A DNA stretch of 64,000 nt, taken from assembly GCF_017876095.1 (NCBI RefSeq), contig NZ_JAGINM010000012.1, positions 152,465 to 216,464 on the forward strand, read 5' to 3'. The notes under the pieces are model-generated. The model worked only from the letters and a program-made list of their open reading frames with translations. It was not told where the DNA came from and ran no database searches. Shown piece by piece: positions 62,552-64,000 of this stretch; position 1 is the stretch's first letter; each line of letters opens with the position of its first letter. The stretch is from Azospirillum agricola. Its GTDB lineage: Bacteria; Pseudomonadota; Alphaproteobacteria; Azospirillales; Azospirillaceae. The position numbers and the translations under genes were made by a program.

Positions 62552-62898
62552 GACCGCACCATGGCGGTGCCATGCCCGCGAGGCAAGCGCCAAGCGCCGC
62601 CGCCCCGCCCGGACGGCCGTGTGACAAGGTTGGGGCGGCACGGTGTCGCGGCGACGGACGCCTACCCCGATCGATCGGGGTGGAAACCCTGCAACGGCGC
62701 GACGTTCGACCGGGACCCCGGCCGATCGGCCGGTCCTAGTATCGACGGGCAAGCCATCTAGCCTTTTGTCCGGCCCCGGAAGGTTTGTTGCGCGGCCCCG
62801 GAAGGCGTGGCAGAAAGCCCATCGGAATGGCCGCGCTTCCGGCGTGGCGGTTTCTTCCCATGTCTTGCCTTTCTCGCCTCAACCACAAGAGACTTCCT
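62552..62898. other. Intergenic region with palindromes upstream of galU
   Basis: No gene is evident in this 347-base divergent region. It holds a perfect 18-base palindrome (ACCCCGATCGATCGGGGT, 62664-62681), a GC palindrome GGCCGATCGGCC inside a longer stem (62713-62736), and a direct repeat of CGGCCCCGGAAGG at about 62773 and 62795. The second palindrome is close to where galU transcription would start. These are candidate regulator-binding sites; I saw no riboswitch motif. A weak alternative start (ATG at 62860) would lengthen GalU by 13 residues. Confidence 0.5.
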
Positions 62899-63768
62899 AT
62901 GCGGAAACCCGTGCGCAAGGTGGTGTTCCCCGTCGCCGGTCTCGGCACGCGCTTCCTGCCGGCCACCAAGGCGATCCCGAAGGAGATGCTGCCCCTGGTC
63001 GACCGGCCGCTGCTGCAGCACGCCGTCGAGGAGGCCCGCGCGGCCGGCATCGAGGATTTCGTGTTCGTCACCGGCCGCTCCAAGCGCGCCATCGAGGACC
63101 ATTTCGACGCCGACACCGAGCTGAACCGCACCCTGGAAGAGCGCGGCAAGGCCGACGCCCTGGAGGAGGTGCGCCACAGCGAGATCGCGCCCGGCCGCTG
63201 CTTCTACACCCGCCAGCAGGTTCCGCTCGGCCTCGGCCACGCCGTGTGGTGCGCCCGCGCCCTGATCGGCAACGACCCCTTCGCCATCGTGCTGCCCGAC
63301 GACTTCGTCCAGGGCAACACCCCCTGCCTGAAGCAGATGGTCGAGGCCTATGAGGAGGTCGGCGGCAACATCGTCGCCGTGGTCGACGTGCCGCGCGAAC
63401 GCACCAGCAGCTACGGCATCCTGGACGTCGAGAAGGACGACGGCCGCCTCGCCACCGTGCGCGGCCTCGTCGAGAAGCCCAAGCCGGAGGAAGCGCCCTC
63501 GACCCTGTCGATCATCGGCCGCTACATCCTCCAGCCGGAGATCTTCGACCATCTGGAGCTGCAACAGCGCGGCGCCGGCAACGAGATCCAGCTCACCGAC
63601 GCCATGGCGAAGCTGATCGGCAACCAGCCCTTCCACGGGCTGCGCTTCGAGGGCACGCGCTTCGACTGCGGCGACAAGGTCGGCTTCATCGAGGCGACCC
63701 TCGCCCACGCGCTGAAGCGGCCGGACATGGCCGACAAGGTGCGCGAGATGCTGCGCAAATATTGCTGA
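62899..63768 (+). CDS. galU: UTP--glucose-1-phosphate uridylyltransferase
   Basis: GalU makes UDP-glucose from UTP and glucose-1-phosphate. The 289-residue sequence has the nucleotidyltransferase signature FPVAGLGTRFLPATKAIPKE (residues 10-29), with PLGLGHAVWCAR (near 104), LPDDFVQGNTP (near 132), GNIVAVVDVPRERTSSYGIL and the later VEKPKPEEAPSTLSIIGRYI (near 190) and FDCGDKVGFIEA near 255, all canonical. It lies upstream of a UDP-glucose 6-dehydrogenase gene in the same direction, providing its substrate. A hairpin follows the stop. Confidence 0.95.
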   Translation: MRKPVRKVVFPVAGLGTRFLPATKAIPKEMLPLVDRPLLQHAVEEARAAGIEDFVFVTGRSKRAIEDHFDADTELNRTLEERGKADALEEVRHSEIAPGRCFYTRQQVPLGLGHAVWCARALIGNDPFAIVLPDDFVQGNTPCLKQMVEAYEEVGGNIVAVVDVPRERTSSYGILDVEKDDGRLATVRGLVEKPKPEEAPSTLSIIGRYILQPEIFDHLELQQRGAGNEIQLTDAMAKLIGNQPFHGLRFEGTRFDCGDKVGFIEATLAHALKRPDMADKVREMLRKYC

Positions 63769-63793
63769 CCGACGAGCGGCGTTGACACCACGC

Positions 63794-63833
63794 AACCCGC
63801 CGACGTCCCCTGACCGGGGCGGCGGCGGGTTTG
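63794..63833 (+). terminator. Hairpin after galU
   Basis: AACCCGCCG pairs with CGGCGGGTT around a second CCCC/GGGG stem, followed by TTTG. It may be a partial intrinsic terminator between galU and the next gene, though the T-run is short. Confidence 0.5.
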
Positions 63834-63896
63834 CCTGTTTCGGGGACTGGCCGGCGGGGGAAGCCGGCCGATGCGAGAGAGCACAGGGGATACACG

Positions 63897-64000
63897 ATGC
63901 GGATAGCGATGATTGGCACGGGCTATGTCGGCCTGGTGTCGGGTGCCTGCTTCTCGGAGTTCGGCGTCCACGTCACCTGCGTCGACAAGGACGCCGGCAA
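63897..64000 (+). CDS. ugd: UDP-glucose 6-dehydrogenase (5' end only)
   Basis: The gene runs off the window. The visible 34 residues begin MRIAMIGTGYVGLVSGACFS and continue EFGVHVTCVDKD, the NAD-binding Rossmann motif GxGYVGL of UDP-glucose/GDP-mannose dehydrogenases. AGGGGA lies seven bases before the ATG. Placement 128 bases after galU supports UDP-glucuronate production for exopolysaccharide or LPS. Other members of the family, such as GDP-mannose dehydrogenase, share this motif, so the exact substrate is inferred from the neighbour. Confidence 0.85.
   Translation, partial: MRIAMIGTGYVGLVSGACFSEFGVHVTCVDKDAG

Overview
The window is about 64 kb of high-GC (roughly 70%) DNA with dense, mostly short-spaced bacterial genes. 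Gene content and codon style point to an alphaproteobacterium of the Azospirillum/Rhodospirillales type: oversized flagellar hook proteins, a sigma-54 flagellar promoter, alphaproteobacterial small-protein families (DUF1491, DUF2934, RHH_4), cobS/cobT genes and TPR-glycosyltransferases beside flagellar genes. The species assignment is inference. I see no tRNA, rRNA, insertion sequence, phage or CRISPR array.

Layout. 1-0.7 kb: a YjfB-like motility protein and a FlgC-like rod protein. 0.8-6.8 kb: cobalamin lower-loop assembly (cobS, a CobC-type phosphatase, cobT), with a flavin-binding stress protein and a large SPINDLY-type TPR glycosyltransferase between them. 7-11.4 kb: a PP2C phosphatase facing a pseudokinase with a DUF4384-like tail, then a GH13 alpha-glucosidase. 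11.4-21.2 kb: flgE-flgK-flgL on the minus strand behind a sigma-54 site, preceded by two more TPR-glycosyltransferase genes. 21.3-25.7 kb: a DUF1491 gene and an operon pairing a catalytically stripped 5'-nucleotidase with a transmembrane PAS histidine kinase. 25.7-29 kb: GNAT, ATP-grasp and metallophosphoesterase genes. 29-32.3 kb: a Nu-class GST, thioesterase plus enoyl-CoA hydratase, a 72-aa protein and a response regulator.

32.3-41 kb is a trehalose/glycogen operon: one 1882-residue protein that joins maltokinase, TreZ and MalQ modules, then TreY, then a 53-aa protein. 41-46.5 kb holds small proteins, a compound palindromic repeat, a FAD oxidoreductase, an HNH nuclease, RimO and a MarR regulator with an operator-like palindrome.

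46.1-50.2 kb is the most interesting segment: a 65-aa small protein, a YcaO enzyme, a TfuA partner and a Crp-type regulator are co-oriented, flanked by two paralogous ribbon-helix-helix proteins, and headed by a perfect Crp-type half-site palindrome. This looks like a peptide thioamidation (RiPP-like) system under its own Crp-family control, with a class III nucleotide-cyclase/ATPase protein next door. 53.5-64 kb carries ilvD, a histone-H1-like DUF2934 protein, an HflX relative that has lost its P-loop lysine and G3 motif, a GT-C membrane glycosyltransferase, a GT9 glycosyltransferase with an O-antigen ligase, a GNAT, an RluA pseudouridine synthase, galU and the start of UDP-glucose dehydrogenase.

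Recurring theme: at least three genes here (pseudokinase, pseudo-nucleotidase, pseudo-HflX) keep their fold signatures but lack the catalytic residues. All identifications come from reading motifs; no database search was run.
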